Positions 30,289 to 41,060 of a stretch of 64,000 bases of DNA are shown piece after piece (positions within the stretch are counted from its first letter, which is position 1; every line of letters begins with the position of its first letter). The DNA is taken from NCBI GenBank assembly GCA_030684935.1, contig JAUXXH010000035.1, positions 35,555 through 99,554 of the forward strand, given 5' to 3'. Position numbers and translations under genes: made by a program. The stretch is from Pseudolabrys sp. GTDB taxonomy: Bacteria > Pseudomonadota > Alphaproteobacteria > Rhizobiales > Xanthobacteraceae. Under the pieces are notes generated by a model. It was not told where the DNA came from, did no database searches, and saw nothing but the letters and a program-made list of their open reading frames with translations.

Positions 30289-31638
30289 TCAGACCTGTAT
30301 ATCGAGCCCGCCGGCGCGGGCGAGCGGCCGGCGATATTCGGCGGGTATGATGTCGGCGGTGCTTGTCGCGTCGTCGGTCGCGATCATGTGAGCGCGGTCG
30401 GACTGGCCGCTATTGTGTTGATGATCGGCGGACTGGTCGCGCAGCGAGAATTGCAGGCCGTTGCCGGACGTTTTCAGGCCGGCGTCCTGCAAGGCGCGCT
30501 CGAGATTGGGGGCGTCACGGCGCAGCAGGTCGAGCGTGTCGGGGCGTTCGACCACCATCCGCGCGGTCACCTTGCCATCGCGGTCGACATCGAGGCGCAC
30601 ATCGATGCGGCCGAGTTCGGCCGGATCGAGGCGGATTTCGAAACGGTTCTTTCCCTCCAGCGCCTTGCCGGCGATGGCAATCGGCACGCCGGCCAGCGGT
30701 ACGGCGGCCGACTGCGGCGCCGACGGAGCGGCCGGCGCGACGGCGGCAGCGGCTGTCGGTGGCGCGGTGTTCTGCTGCGGCGCGGTCAGCGGCGAGGGCA
30801 GGGGGGCATCGGCCGAGGGCTGCGGCGCAACGGCATTCGATGACGCGGCCGGGTCAACGACGGGTGGTGCGGCGTGCTGCGGCTTGGCCTGAGAGTCGAC
30901 CGGCACTTGTGCCTTGGCCACTTCGGCTTCGGCGGCGGTGAGTTGGGGCTTGGCGGCGGTTAACTGCGGCAAAGCGGTCGCCGTTGTGGTTTTGGCGTCG
31001 GCCGGCACGGCGGTTTCGGCGGGCTGTTCGCCGTTCGTTTTCACCGGCGTGAGTGTCTTGGCCTGCAGCGTCGCCACGGTCATGGCGCCGGCCTGAATGG
31101 TGGCCGGCTGCGCCGCCGGCTGGCCGGCCTCGGGCGCGTTTGTGAGAGGGAGCGTCGCCGCATCGGCGGGCGGCAAGGTCTGCCCCGGGTATGCGGTGGC
31201 GATCGCTGGCGCGGCGGGTTTCGCGGCGTCGGTGGCGACAGCTTCGGTGACGACGGCGGCGGCGTCGCTTTCGATCAGCGTCGCAGGCGCGGCATCTGCG
31301 CCGTCGGCTGTGGCGGTGCTGTCCCCGGTTGCGGCCGCGTCCTTGGTCGCGGTCTCGGCGGTGGATTTCGACTCGCCCGATGGCGCGGTATCAGTCTTGT
31401 CCGCAGGCTTCTCCGATGCCTTATTGGCCGCTTTGTCGGCGGATCTGGCGTCCGGCGTCCGCGCCGGCTCGGCGCGGCTGGCGCGCGCGTTGTCGTCTTG
31501 TTTCGGCCTGTCGCGGACCGGGGCCTCAAGCAGGCTCTCGAACGGTGCGGCATCGTCCGGCGCAGCCGCCTGACGCGACGCAGGCGCCGGCGGCCGGATT
31601 GACGCGGTATTTTTTGTTTCGAACGCAACTTGCGGCAA
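30289..31638 (-). CDS. fliK: Flagellar hook-length control protein FliK-like
   Basis: Low-complexity Ala/Pro/Thr-rich N-terminus and Flg_hook-like LRLDPAELGRIDVRLDVDRDGKVTARMVVERPDTLDLLRRDAPNLERALQDAGL. Confidence 0.85.
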   Translation of the reverse strand: MPQVAFETKNTASIRPPAPASRQAAAPDDAAPFESLLEAPVRDRPKQDDNARASRAEPARTPDARSADKAANKASEKPADKTDTAPSGESKSTAETATKDAAATGDSTATADGADAAPATLIESDAAAVVTEAVATDAAKPAAPAIATAYPGQTLPPADAATLPLTNAPEAGQPAAQPATIQAGAMTVATLQAKTLTPVKTNGEQPAETAVPADAKTTTATALPQLTAAKPQLTAAEAEVAKAQVPVDSQAKPQHAAPPVVDPAASSNAVAPQPSADAPLPSPLTAPQQNTAPPTAAAAVAPAAPSAPQSAAVPLAGVPIAIAGKALEGKNRFEIRLDPAELGRIDVRLDVDRDGKVTARMVVERPDTLDLLRRDAPNLERALQDAGLKTSGNGLQFSLRDQSADHQHNSGQSDRAHMIATDDATSTADIIPAEYRRPLARAGGLDIQV

Positions 31639-31869
31639 GGCGGACTCCCCCGTATCTGCGGCTTACTTTGCAATCGTCAGGCCAGCCCGGCGGCCTTGAA
31701 AAATCCTTTTTGCTCAACCACTTGTCTTTGTGCAAAGCGGCCGCCCGCGGAGTCGGCGGGGGCCGAAGCTGCCGATCCGGCAGAATTTGCCGACGGCGGA
31801 AGGCGCTGGAGCAGTTCCAAACTGCTTTCATTGCGCCCACCCCGTCGCCACCTGTAGTAAGAGCGTGCC

Positions 31870-33060
31870 ATGCGAAACAGCCTCGACCTCGAAACCCGCC
31901 CGCAGGACACCCGCGTCGTCGTCGCCATGTCCGGCGGCGTCGACTCTTCGGTGACGGCTGCGCTGCTCAAGGCCGAGGGCTATGACGTGGTCGGCGTCAC
32001 GCTGCAGCTCTACGACCACGGCGCCGCCAGCCACCGCAAGGGCGCCTGCTGCGCCGGACAGGACATCTACGACGCGCGCGGCGTGGCCGAGCGCATCGGC
32101 ATTCCGCATTACGTGCTCGACTACGAGAGCCGCTTCAAGGAAGCGGTGATCGACCGGTTCGCGCAGAGCTATATCGACGGCGAGACGCCGGTGCCCTGCG
32201 TCGACTGCAACATGTCGATCAAGTTTCACGACTTGCTGATCACCGCCCGCGAACTCGGCGCTGCGGTGCTGGCCACCGGCCATTACGTGGCGTCACGGAT
32301 GCTGCCGACCGGCGGCCGCGCGCTGTACCGCGCCCGCGAGGAAGAACGCGACCAGAGCTATTTCCTGTTCGGCACCACGCGCGAGCAACTCGACATCCTG
32401 CGCTTTCCGCTCGGCGAGCGCACCAAGGCGGAGACGCGCGAACTGGCGCGGCAATACGGTCTGGCGATCGCCGACAAGCACGACAGCCAGGATATCTGCT
32501 TCGTGCCGACCGGGCATTACGTCGACATCATCGAGCGGCTGAAGCCCGGCGCGGCCGAGCCCGGCGACATCGTCGGTCTCGACGGCAAGGTGTTGGGCAC
32601 GCATGCCGGCATCATCCACTTCACCGTTGGCCAGCGCCGCGGCCTCGGCCTGTCGACCGGCGCGCCGCTCTATGTGGTGCGGCTCGACGCCGAACGGCGC
32701 CGCGTCGTGGTCGGTCCGCGCGAGGCGCTGCGCACCCGCCGCATCACGCTGCGCGACGTCAACTGGATCGGTGACGGCGATATCGGGCTAGAACTGGCCG
32801 ACGATCGCCGTGAGGTGTTCGTCAAGGTGCGCTCGACGCGGCCGCCGCAGGCCGCCTGGCTGCGCCACGGTGTCGGCGGTTACGAGGTCGAACTGGTCGA
32901 CGGCGAGCACGGCGTGTCGCCGGGCCAAGCCTGTGTGTTCTACGATGCCGGCGAGGGCCAGGCCCGCGTCTACGGCGGCGGCTTCATCAAGAGCGCGGTG
33001 GCGGCGGCCGACATGCCGCGCGCCGCGGAGCCCGCGACAGCCGCCGTGGTTCCGGGTTAG
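31870..33060 (+). CDS. mnmA: tRNA-specific 2-thiouridylase MnmA
   Basis: [34 protein letters not shown]…, HDSQDICFV. Confidence 0.96.
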   Translation: MRNSLDLETRPQDTRVVVAMSGGVDSSVTAALLKAEGYDVVGVTLQLYDHGAASHRKGACCAGQDIYDARGVAERIGIPHYVLDYESRFKEAVIDRFAQSYIDGETPVPCVDCNMSIKFHDLLITARELGAAVLATGHYVASRMLPTGGRALYRAREEERDQSYFLFGTTREQLDILRFPLGERTKAETRELARQYGLAIADKHDSQDICFVPTGHYVDIIERLKPGAAEPGDIVGLDGKVLGTHAGIIHFTVGQRRGLGLSTGAPLYVVRLDAERRRVVVGPREALRTRRITLRDVNWIGDGDIGLELADDRREVFVKVRSTRPPQAAWLRHGVGGYEVELVDGEHGVSPGQACVFYDAGEGQARVYGGGFIKSAVAAADMPRAAEPATAAVVPG

Positions 33061-33068
33061 GCTGACGT

Positions 33069-33743
33069 ATGGCGGGAGATATCGACAAGGCCGGGGTGGA
33101 GCGCGCTTATGCGCGCTGGGCGCCGGTATACGACCTGGTGTTCGGCAAGGTGTTCGACACCGGCCGCCGCGAGTCGATCAAGGCGGCCGAACAGGCCTGC
33201 GGTCCCGGCGGCGGCCGCATTCTCGAGGTCGGCGTCGGCACCGGCATTTCTCTGCCCGATTATGCGCGCGTCAACCGGCTGGTCGGCGTCGACCTGTCGG
33301 AGCCTATGCTGCGCAAGGCGCACCAGCGCGTCATCGACCACAAGCTCGACAACGTCGAGGTGATCTCGGTGATGGATGCGGCGCGCATGGCGCTGGCGGA
33401 TGCATCTTTCGACGTTGTGGTGGCACAATTCGTCATCACCGCGGTGCCGGACCCGGAGGCGACGATGGACGAATTCGCCCGCGTCACCAGGCCCGGTGGC
33501 GAGATCATCCTGGTCAACCACATCGGCGCCGAGAGCGGCTTCCGCAAAGTGTTCGAGCAGGGCTTCGCGCCGCTGGCGCGCCGGCTCGGCTGGCGGCCCG
33601 AGTTCCCGTTCCGCCGCCTGACCGACTGGGCGGCGCGCCATGGCGGCGTCCGCGTCATCGAGCGCCGGCCGATGCCGCCGATGGGGCATTTCTCACTGAT
33701 CCGTTTCGAGCGCCTCGACGACAGCGCGCGCCGCGCCGCCTGA
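33069..33743 (+). CDS. Class I SAM-dependent methyltransferase, PmtA-like
   Basis: YARWAPVYDLVFGKVFDTGRRESIKAAEQACGPGGGRILEVGVGTGISLPDY. Confidence 0.85.
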   Translation: MAGDIDKAGVERAYARWAPVYDLVFGKVFDTGRRESIKAAEQACGPGGGRILEVGVGTGISLPDYARVNRLVGVDLSEPMLRKAHQRVIDHKLDNVEVISVMDAARMALADASFDVVVAQFVITAVPDPEATMDEFARVTRPGGEIILVNHIGAESGFRKVFEQGFAPLARRLGWRPEFPFRRLTDWAARHGGVRVIERRPMPPMGHFSLIRFERLDDSARRAA

Positions 33744-33793
33744 CGGAACTTCAGCTCCGGTTCGGCCGTTGTCTCCCGAACGGGAGAACACCT

Positions 33794-34147
33794 ATGCGCG
33801 CCTTGTCAGTCCGGACCGTCGCCGCCGCTGTCGCGATGTTGCCCGCGGTGGCTTTCGCGCAAGCACCGCCCGAGACCAAGCCGCCGCTGGCGCCGCGCAC
33901 CGAAACGACGGACCCAAGGGCCTGCGCGCCGAGCACGGCCACAACCGGAACGGGGCAGGGCGCCGACATCAACGTCACGCGGCCCGCGGGCACGTCGCTG
34001 AGCGACAAGCTGGCTCAAACAGGCGGCGTCATCTGCCCGCCGCCGCAGATCGATCCCGGGATGACCCAGCCGCCGCCCGAGGCCGGGCGCACCCCGGTGA
34101 TTCCGCCGCCGCCGCCCGGCAGCGCGCCGAGCGTGCTGCCGAAATAG
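33794..34147 (+). CDS. Small secreted Pro-rich protein, unknown
   Basis: MRALSVRTVAAAVAMLPAVAFAQAPPETKPP…; signal peptide; ATG after a purine-rich site. Confidence 0.6.
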   Translation: MRALSVRTVAAAVAMLPAVAFAQAPPETKPPLAPRTETTDPRACAPSTATTGTGQGADINVTRPAGTSLSDKLAQTGGVICPPPQIDPGMTQPPPEAGRTPVIPPPPPGSAPSVLPK

Positions 34148-34235
34148 CCGCCCTTCCGGCATTTCGGCCGGGTTGCTTGACAGCGTTTGCCGCGCCTCCC
34201 TATATCGCGCCATCCCGGCTCCGGCCGGGATCGGT

Positions 34236-34312
34236 GGCGGGGTAGCTCAGCTGGTTAGAGCGGCGGAATCATAATCCGTAGGTCGGGGGTTCGAGTCCCT
34301 CCCCCGCTACCA
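34236..34312 (+). tRNA. tRNA-Met (anticodon CAT, elongator type)
   Basis: Cloverleaf GGCGGGG…CATaatccg…GGGTTCGAGTCCC…CCCCGCTACCA; CCA encoded; anticodon 34270-34272. Confidence 0.93.
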
Positions 34313-34484
34313 AATAGGCAGCACACCCGTCTCCCCGCTATATGGACAGTGTGCCGGGGCGATTTCATTCAAGCTTTCGCAAGCATGGCGCCGTGTCGCA
34401 GACGCGCGGTTCACAGTCCGGCTACAGTGGCAAACCTGTCGCCCGTCGCGTTGAAGGACTTTGCCTGTGAATAGAGCGCCAAAA

Positions 34485-34868
34485 ATGCCGTCGAAGCTCC
34501 TTCTGTCCGCCGCCATTCCGTGCGCCCTCGCGCTGGCCGGGTGCGCCAGCCAAACGCTGCCGACACCGGTGCCCCAACCCTATCCCGTCAATTACCGTCA
34601 GATCGCCGCCAACGCGGTCGCAGCACTGCCAAAAGCCGACCGCTTCAAGAGCGCCTTGATCTCGGATCTGCAGCCCTCGGTGGCGCCGCAGCCGGCCGAC
34701 TGGTTTGCCTGTCTCAGGCTGAGCGACGGCGGTTTTATCGCGGTCTTTTACGGCGACGAAAAAATCACCGACATGCGGCGAAGCATCGGCTTCGATCGTT
34801 GCGACCGGGCTACAAATTACTCGCCGTTACCCCGGCCGGAGCCGCCGAAAAAGCCTCGATCCACCTGA
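34485..34868 (+). CDS. Small lipoprotein of unknown function
   Basis: MPSKLLLSAAIPCALALAGCASQ lipobox. Confidence 0.7.
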   Translation: MPSKLLLSAAIPCALALAGCASQTLPTPVPQPYPVNYRQIAANAVAALPKADRFKSALISDLQPSVAPQPADWFACLRLSDGGFIAVFYGDEKITDMRRSIGFDRCDRATNYSPLPRPEPPKKPRST

Positions 34869-34940
34869 CCTCTGCGCCAGACTGCGTGCGACCATGACGT
34901 CATCGCCCCGCCTTCCAAATATTAGACATCCGGAAACCGC

Positions 34941-35825
34941 ATGACCGACTACGACCGCGCCGCCTTCAGCACAATCTTCACCGCGCGGCGCGTCATGGCG
35001 CACGGCGCTTCGTTGCAGGTTGTCGAAGGCGGTGCCGGGCCCTTGCTTCTGCTGGTGCCCGGCTGGCCGCAATCGCTGCACACCTGGCGCAAGGTGATGC
35101 CCGCCTTGGCGGAGCGCTACCGCGTCGTGGCCTTCGATCCGCCGGGCTTGGGCGATTCCGAACCGCCGGTGTCGGGCCAGTACGACACGGCGCACATCGC
35201 CAGCCACATCGATCCGCTGCTCGACGATCTCGGCGCGAAGGACTGCCTGCTGGTGACGCACGATATCGGCGCCTGGCTCGGCTATGCCTATGCCGTGCGC
35301 CGGCCCGAGCGCGTGCGCAAACTGGTGGCCATCGACGCCGTCATCCCCGGCATGGCGCCACCGGACGTCTACACCATGACGCCGGAGCGGCTGCACAAGA
35401 CCTGGCACTTCGCCTTCAACTTTCTGCCCGAACTGCCGGAGCTTCTGATCACCGGCCGCGAGCGGGAGTTTCTGGCGTGGCTGTTCAAGGCCAAGTCGAT
35501 CGATGTAACCAAGACGATCGACACCGCGGCGCTCGACGAATACGCGCGGCTCTATGCGACGCCCGGCCGCTGGAGCATGGGGCTCGGCTTCTACCGCGCC
35601 ATCTTTGACTCGATTACGCAGAACCGCGCGACCGCAAATACCCCGCTGCCGATGCCGGTTCTGGCGGTCGGCGGCGAGGCCGGCCTTGGCGCAGCGATGC
35701 GCGGTTCGTTCGAGAAAGCGGCGCCTAACCTGACCGGCGCGGTGATCCCGGCCTGCGGTCATTACGTGCCGGAAGAATGTCCCGAGGCCCTGCTGGCGGT
35801 GATGGAGCCGTTCCTCGCCGGGTGA
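34941..35825 (+). CDS. Alpha/beta hydrolase (epoxide hydrolase/dehalogenase-like)
   Basis: LLLLVPGWPQSLHTWRKVMPALAERYRVVAFDPPGLGDSEPP. Confidence 0.9.
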   Translation: MTDYDRAAFSTIFTARRVMAHGASLQVVEGGAGPLLLLVPGWPQSLHTWRKVMPALAERYRVVAFDPPGLGDSEPPVSGQYDTAHIASHIDPLLDDLGAKDCLLVTHDIGAWLGYAYAVRRPERVRKLVAIDAVIPGMAPPDVYTMTPERLHKTWHFAFNFLPELPELLITGREREFLAWLFKAKSIDVTKTIDTAALDEYARLYATPGRWSMGLGFYRAIFDSITQNRATANTPLPMPVLAVGGEAGLGAAMRGSFEKAAPNLTGAVIPACGHYVPEECPEALLAVMEPFLAG

Positions 35826-35972
35826 GCGGCGATAAGGCCGTGCGGTCAAATTGTGCGCAATCGGGGCTTCCCCGGTTGCTCCGCAGGGCCACCGATGGAA
35901 CAATTGTCTCCATTATTCGTATGTGTATCTACAACCACTGCACTCGCGCGAAAAAAGTGACGGAGGAATTTC

Positions 35973-37211
35973 ATGGCGCGGACCGCAATGTCGCCGGTTA
36001 CGGCCGTCAGCACTCCGTCACTCGATGAATCGCGAGAAAAATGGACGGCGGCGTTTCGTCGCGTGCGCGGCGAGACCGAATTGCGCGCGTCGCATCTGTC
36101 GGCCGAGGACCAGATCATCCAGTCGATGGCCGACGCCAGCCCGACCAAATGGCACCGTGCGCATGTGACCTGGTTCTTCGAGCAGTTCCTGCTGGTGCCG
36201 AACGACCCGTCGTACCGGATTTTCGACGAGCGCTTTCCGTTTCTGTTCAACTCCTATTACGTCGCCGCCGGTCCGCGTCACGCGCGGCCGCAGCGCGGCC
36301 TGATCACGCGCCCGAACGGCGCCGAGGTCACCGCCTATCGCGCCCATGTCGATGCGGGCGTGGAGAAGCTGATCGCCACGGCGCCTGCATCCGCGGTGGC
36401 CGATGTGTTCAATATTCTCGAGATCGGCCTGCACCACGAGCAGCAGCACCAGGAATTGCTGGTCACCGACATCCTGCACGCTTTCGCGCAGAACCCGACG
36501 AACCCTGTGTATGATTCCGCGTGGCAGACGCCGGGCGCGGCGCCGGGCCCGCGCGGCTTCGTCGACGTGCCCCCGGGCATCCAGACCATCGGTCATGACG
36601 GCGACGGATACTGCTTCGACAATGAGCTGCCGCGCCACGACGTATTGATCCCGAAGGTCAAGATCGCGCGCCATCTCGTCACGAATGCCGAGTGGCTGGA
36701 GTTCATCGATGCCGGCGGCTACGAGACGCCGGCGCTGTGGCTGTCTGACGGCTGGGCCACGGTGCAGGCCGAAGGCTGGCAGGCGCCCGGCTACTGGCGG
36801 CGCGGCGATTCGGGCTGGCAGGTGATGACGCTTGCCGGCGTGCAACCCGTCGATCCAGCCACGCCGGTTCTGCATGTCAGCTATTACGAAGCCGAAGCCT
36901 TCGCCCGGTTCGCCGGCAAACACCTGCCCAGCGAGGCGGAATGGGAGGCTGCGGCGCGCGCAGGGCTGCTGCCCGATTCCTTCGGAACCGCTTGGCAATG
37001 GACACGCAGTGCCTATCTGCCCTATCCGGGCTACCGCGCGGCCGAAGGCGCGCTCGGTGAGTACAACGGCAAGTTCATGATCAACCAGATGGTGCTGCGC
37101 GGCTCGTCGCTGGCGACACCGCAACATCATGAACGGGTGAGCTACCGCAATTTCTTTCAACCGCCGGCGCGCTGGCAGTTCACGTCGCTGCGCCTCGCCG
37201 AATTCGTCTAG
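35973..37211 (+). CDS. egtB: Ergothioneine biosynthesis protein EgtB
   Basis: DinB-like N-terminus (HRAHVTWFFEQFLL), EIGLHHEQQHQELL, FGE-sulfatase C-terminus; followed by egtD. Confidence 0.93.
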   Translation: MARTAMSPVTAVSTPSLDESREKWTAAFRRVRGETELRASHLSAEDQIIQSMADASPTKWHRAHVTWFFEQFLLVPNDPSYRIFDERFPFLFNSYYVAAGPRHARPQRGLITRPNGAEVTAYRAHVDAGVEKLIATAPASAVADVFNILEIGLHHEQQHQELLVTDILHAFAQNPTNPVYDSAWQTPGAAPGPRGFVDVPPGIQTIGHDGDGYCFDNELPRHDVLIPKVKIARHLVTNAEWLEFIDAGGYETPALWLSDGWATVQAEGWQAPGYWRRGDSGWQVMTLAGVQPVDPATPVLHVSYYEAEAFARFAGKHLPSEAEWEAAARAGLLPDSFGTAWQWTRSAYLPYPGYRAAEGALGEYNGKFMINQMVLRGSSLATPQHHERVSYRNFFQPPARWQFTSLRLAEFV

Positions 37212-37225
37212 TCAAAGGTCACGTC

Positions 37226-38215
37226 ATGGTCGCACTCGCCCGTTCTTCCCGCCCGCAGCAGGCAGAGCCCTCGTCGTTCGAGACCGACGTGCTCGCCGGG
37301 CTTGGCGCGACTCCGAGAAAGATCCAGGCCAAGTATTTCTACGACGGCGCCGGCTCGCAACTGTTCGAGCGCATCACCGAGCAGCCGGAATATTACCCGA
37401 CCCGCAGCGAGATGCGCATTCTGAGCGAGCAGGGCGCCGACATCGCTAGGCTCATTCCGGAAGGCGCGGCGCTGGTCGAGTTCGGCAGCGGCTCGAGCAA
37501 GAAGGCGCGCATCATGCTGAAGGCGGCGCCGGCGCTTGCCGCCTATGTGCCGGTCGATATCTGCGGCGAGATGATCGAGCAGGAAGCGATCGACCTGCGG
37601 CCGGATTTCCCGGGGCTCAAGGTGCTGCCGGTGACCGCCGACATCACCAAGCCGTTCGATCTGCCGGCAGAAGCGAAAGCCGCGCCGGTCCGCGTCGGCT
37701 TCTTTCCGGGTTCGACCATCGGCAATTTCGAACCGCATGAGGCGGCGGCGTTTCTGCGCAATGCCGCGCAGATCCTCGGCAAGGGCGCGCTGATGATCGT
37801 CGGCGCCGACCTGATCAAGCCGGCCGACACGCTCAACGCTGCCTATAACGATGCCGCCGGCGTCACCGCGCGCTTCAATCTCAATCTGCTGGTGCGCATC
37901 AACCGCGAGCTGCGCGGCGACTTCAAGCTCGACAGCTTCGAGCATCACGCCTTCTACAACCGCGAGCGTCATCGCGTCGAAATGCACCTCGCCAGCCTGA
38001 AGCGGCAGCGGGTCAAGGTCGCCGGCGAGAGTTTCGATTTCCGCGCCGGCGAGACCATTCACACCGAGAATTCCTACAAATACAGCGTCGAATCGCTGGG
38101 CGCGCTGGCGCGCGGCGTCGGCTGGCTGCCGGTCGGCGCCTGGACGGATCCCGACAAGTACTTTTCGATCCAGGCCTTCAAGCTGGGTGAGCCCGCGCCG
38201 CGGGCGTCGTTCTGA
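37226..38215 (+). CDS. egtD: L-histidine N-alpha-methyltransferase EgtD
   Basis: YFYDGAGSQLFERITEQPEYYPTRSEMRIL…, VGFFPGSTIGNFEP. Confidence 0.94.
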   Translation: MVALARSSRPQQAEPSSFETDVLAGLGATPRKIQAKYFYDGAGSQLFERITEQPEYYPTRSEMRILSEQGADIARLIPEGAALVEFGSGSSKKARIMLKAAPALAAYVPVDICGEMIEQEAIDLRPDFPGLKVLPVTADITKPFDLPAEAKAAPVRVGFFPGSTIGNFEPHEAAAFLRNAAQILGKGALMIVGADLIKPADTLNAAYNDAAGVTARFNLNLLVRINRELRGDFKLDSFEHHAFYNRERHRVEMHLASLKRQRVKVAGESFDFRAGETIHTENSYKYSVESLGALARGVGWLPVGAWTDPDKYFSIQAFKLGEPAPRASF

Positions 38216-38294
38216 CCTTTCCGAACGCGCCTCATTGGGCTAAGCCTTGCCCGCGCCGGACGGTGCGATCGGTCGTCAAGCAAGGCAGGGGTCA

Positions 38295-39173
38295 ATGAAA
38301 ATCGTCGGTTTTGAAGATAACAACAGCGTGCGTCTCGGCGTCGTCGATGGCGACAGCGTCATCGATATCCAGGCGGTCGACGCCAGCGTGCCGGGCGACC
38401 TCGGCGATTATCTGCGCAAATCCAATGGCGACCTGAGCGCGCTTGCGGATATCGCCAAAAAGGCGCCCGCCTCGGCGCGCCGCCCGCTCGCCGGGCTGAA
38501 GTACGCGATGCCGGTGGCCAGGCCCGGCAAGATCATCTGCCTCGGCCTCAACTACCTTGATCACGTCAAGGAAGGCCCGCAGAAGGACAACATCCCGAAA
38601 TTCCAGTCGATCTTCTTCCGCATGGCGTCGTCGCTGGTGCCGCATATGGCGCCGATCGAGCGGCCGCAGAAGTCGATCCAGTTCGACTACGAAGGCGAGA
38701 TGGTGGTGATCATCGGCAAGCGCGCCAAGCACCTGACCATGGACAATGCAACCGACTGCGTCGCCGGCTACGCTATCGCCAATGAGGGCTCGATCCGCGA
38801 GTATCAGCGCCACACCACGCAGTGGGGCATGGGCAAGAACTTCGACCGCACCGGCAGCGTCGGTCCGTGGATGGTCACCGCCGACGAACTGCCGAAGGGT
38901 GGCAAGGGCCTCAAGATCGAGACGAGGCTCAATGGCACCACCATGCAGTCGTCCAATACCGATCTGCTGATGTTCCCGGTCGCCGAATCGCTGGTCTACC
39001 TGACCGAAGGCATGACGCTGGAGCCGGGTGATATCCTGCTCACCGGCACCCCGTCCGGCGTCGGCCATGCGCGCAAGCCGGAGCCGATCTGGATGAAGGC
39101 CGGCGACACCGCCGAGGTCGAGATCCAGGGCATCGGCGTGCTGCGCAATCCGGTGGTCGACGAGAAGGCGTGA
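38295..39173 (+). CDS. Fumarylacetoacetate hydrolase family protein
   Basis: KIICLGLNYLDHVKE…, QFDYEGEMVVIIGK…, ILTGTPSGVGHARKPEP. Confidence 0.92.
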   Translation: MKIVGFEDNNSVRLGVVDGDSVIDIQAVDASVPGDLGDYLRKSNGDLSALADIAKKAPASARRPLAGLKYAMPVARPGKIICLGLNYLDHVKEGPQKDNIPKFQSIFFRMASSLVPHMAPIERPQKSIQFDYEGEMVVIIGKRAKHLTMDNATDCVAGYAIANEGSIREYQRHTTQWGMGKNFDRTGSVGPWMVTADELPKGGKGLKIETRLNGTTMQSSNTDLLMFPVAESLVYLTEGMTLEPGDILLTGTPSGVGHARKPEPIWMKAGDTAEVEIQGIGVLRNPVVDEKA

Positions 39174-39275
39174 CGATTCCGGATTGACAGACCGGCGGTA
39201 AAATTCCGATCCTTGGTTTCACAACAATAAAAAGGCTCACCTTGTGGGGAGGTGGGCCGAACCAGGGAGGATAGT

Positions 39276-40244
39276 ATGAAGCGCGCACGCGTTGCGGCTG
39301 CTGTCGCGGCCTGTTTTTTCCTCGCCACATCGGCCATCTCCGCGCAGGAGTGGCCATCGTCGCCGGTCCGTATCTTGATCGGCTTCGGCGCCGGCGGCGG
39401 AACCGACGTCGCCACCCGTATCCTGGCCGAAGGACTGTCGGAGGCTCTCGGCCAGCAATTCATTGTTGAAAATCGTCCCGGCGCCGGCGGCAGCATCGCC
39501 GGCGGCATTGCCGCCAAGGCGCCGAAGGACGGCTACACCGCACTCGCCATCAGCATGGGCCACTCGGTGTCCGCAGTCATGGTCAAGCAGGTGCCGTACG
39601 ATCCGGTGAACGACTTTGCGCCCGTCGGCATTTTCACAAACTCGGCTTTTGTCGTCGCCGTGCCAAAGAACTCTCCGGCGACCGACATCAAGAGCCTGGT
39701 TGATTACGTCAACAAGCAACCAGGCAAGCTGAACTATTCGACGGTCGGCCTGGGCTCGACCCAGCATCTGATCGCCGAAGACTTGCGCCAGCGCACCGCG
39801 ATGAACGCGCAGGCCGTGTCCTACCGGACCACCGGCGAAGTCGTCAGTGCGCTGCTGCGCGGCGATGCCGCTTTTGCCGTCGAGCTCTACCATTCGCTCC
39901 GCGGCCAGGTGGATTCCGGCGATCTCCGGCTGATCGCGGTGGCCACGCCAAAGCGTTGGCCCGGAATTCCCGATGTGCCGACGCTGCAAGAGAGCGGCGT
40001 TGCCGGCATGAGCTATCTCGGCTGGTACGGGCTGGCGTTTCCTGCCGGTACGCCACAGCCGATCGTCGACAAGCTGCACCGGACGATGAAGGACGTGCTG
40101 GCCAAGGACAGCGTCAAGAAACGGCTTGAAGGCGTAGGCGCCGTCGTCAACCTGTCGACGCCGGCGGAGTTCCGTGCCGTGATCCAATCCGACATCAAGG
40201 CGCTGCAGGGAGTCGCCAGAACGGCCGGGCTCGAAGCAAAATAG
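39276..40244 (+). CDS. TctC/Bug-family substrate-binding protein
   Basis: WPSSPVRILIGFGAGGGTDVATRILAEGLSEALGQQFIVENRPGAGGSI. Confidence 0.92.
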   Translation: MKRARVAAAVAACFFLATSAISAQEWPSSPVRILIGFGAGGGTDVATRILAEGLSEALGQQFIVENRPGAGGSIAGGIAAKAPKDGYTALAISMGHSVSAVMVKQVPYDPVNDFAPVGIFTNSAFVVAVPKNSPATDIKSLVDYVNKQPGKLNYSTVGLGSTQHLIAEDLRQRTAMNAQAVSYRTTGEVVSALLRGDAAFAVELYHSLRGQVDSGDLRLIAVATPKRWPGIPDVPTLQESGVAGMSYLGWYGLAFPAGTPQPIVDKLHRTMKDVLAKDSVKKRLEGVGAVVNLSTPAEFRAVIQSDIKALQGVARTAGLEAK

Positions 40245-40375
40245 CGTCCAGGTACCGGCCGAGACGATCTGGCGGCCATCGGATTTGTGCGACGCTGCCC
40301 TCGCCACCGCGGGGCGGAGTGCGCTATGCCTCGGGCCGAACCTTCAACCAACATAAAACCAGCACGAGGAATGGA

Positions 40376-40939
40376 ATGGCCGAAAAACTGAACGTTGTGG
40401 TGATCTGCGGTTCGTTGCGCAAGGGCTCCTACAATGCGTCGTTGGTACGCGCTCTGCCGGAGCTGGCGCCGGCGGACATGACCATCACCGCGGCGCCGTC
40501 GTTCGCCGATTTCCCGCCCTACAATGCCGATGTCCAGAACGCCGGCGTGCCGGCCATGGTGACGGCCTGGGCCGACTCCATCCGCGCTGCCGATGGCGTC
40601 ATCATCGTGTCGCCGGAATACAACTGGTCGATCCCCGGCGCGCTGAAGAACGCCATCGACTGGGTGTCGAAGCTCAAGGATGTGCCGTTCAAGGACAAGC
40701 CGGTGGCGCTGCAGTCGGCCTCGACCGGGCAGATGGGCGGCGGCCGCATGCAGTATCACATGCGCATGGCGCTGGTGTCGATCGAAGCCATCATGTTCGG
40801 CAAGCCGGAAGTGTTCGTGAATTTCGCGGCCAAGAAATTCGACGAGAAGACCGGCGACCTGACCGACCAGCCGACCAAGGACATCGTCAAGCAGCAGCTC
40901 GCCGCGTTTGCCAAGTTCATCCCGCGGGTGAGGGCGTAG
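40376..40939 (+). CDS. NADPH-dependent FMN reductase
   Basis: VVICGSLRKGSYNASLVRALPEL…, ADGVIIVSPEYNWSIPGALKNAIDW. Confidence 0.92.
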   Translation: MAEKLNVVVICGSLRKGSYNASLVRALPELAPADMTITAAPSFADFPPYNADVQNAGVPAMVTAWADSIRAADGVIIVSPEYNWSIPGALKNAIDWVSKLKDVPFKDKPVALQSASTGQMGGGRMQYHMRMALVSIEAIMFGKPEVFVNFAAKKFDEKTGDLTDQPTKDIVKQQLAAFAKFIPRVRA

Positions 40940-40975
40940 CTTCTTCTCCCTCTCCCCGCGTTCGGTCTTGCGATT

Positions 40976-41060
40976 GTCATCACCGGGCTTGTCCCGGTGA
41001 TCCCGCTTAGGAAGGCACTGCGCTCTTAAGCGGGATGGCCGGGTCAAGCCCGGCCATGAC
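40976..41060. repeat. Intergenic palindromic repeat, family A copy 1
   Basis: CACCGGGCTTGTCCCGGTG and GGCCGGGTCAAGCCCGGCC nested dyads; related copy at 43208-43332. Confidence 0.7.

Noticed and set aside
30025-31573. Plus-strand ORFs across fliK
   Set aside because: Complement of low-complexity Ala/Pro/Thr-rich fliK; no independent coding evidence.
32810-33793. Long plus-strand frame joining mnmA, the methyltransferase and the small secreted ORF
   Set aside because: Only the 33794-34147 part looks coding; the rest is an out-of-frame overlap of mnmA and the methyltransferase.
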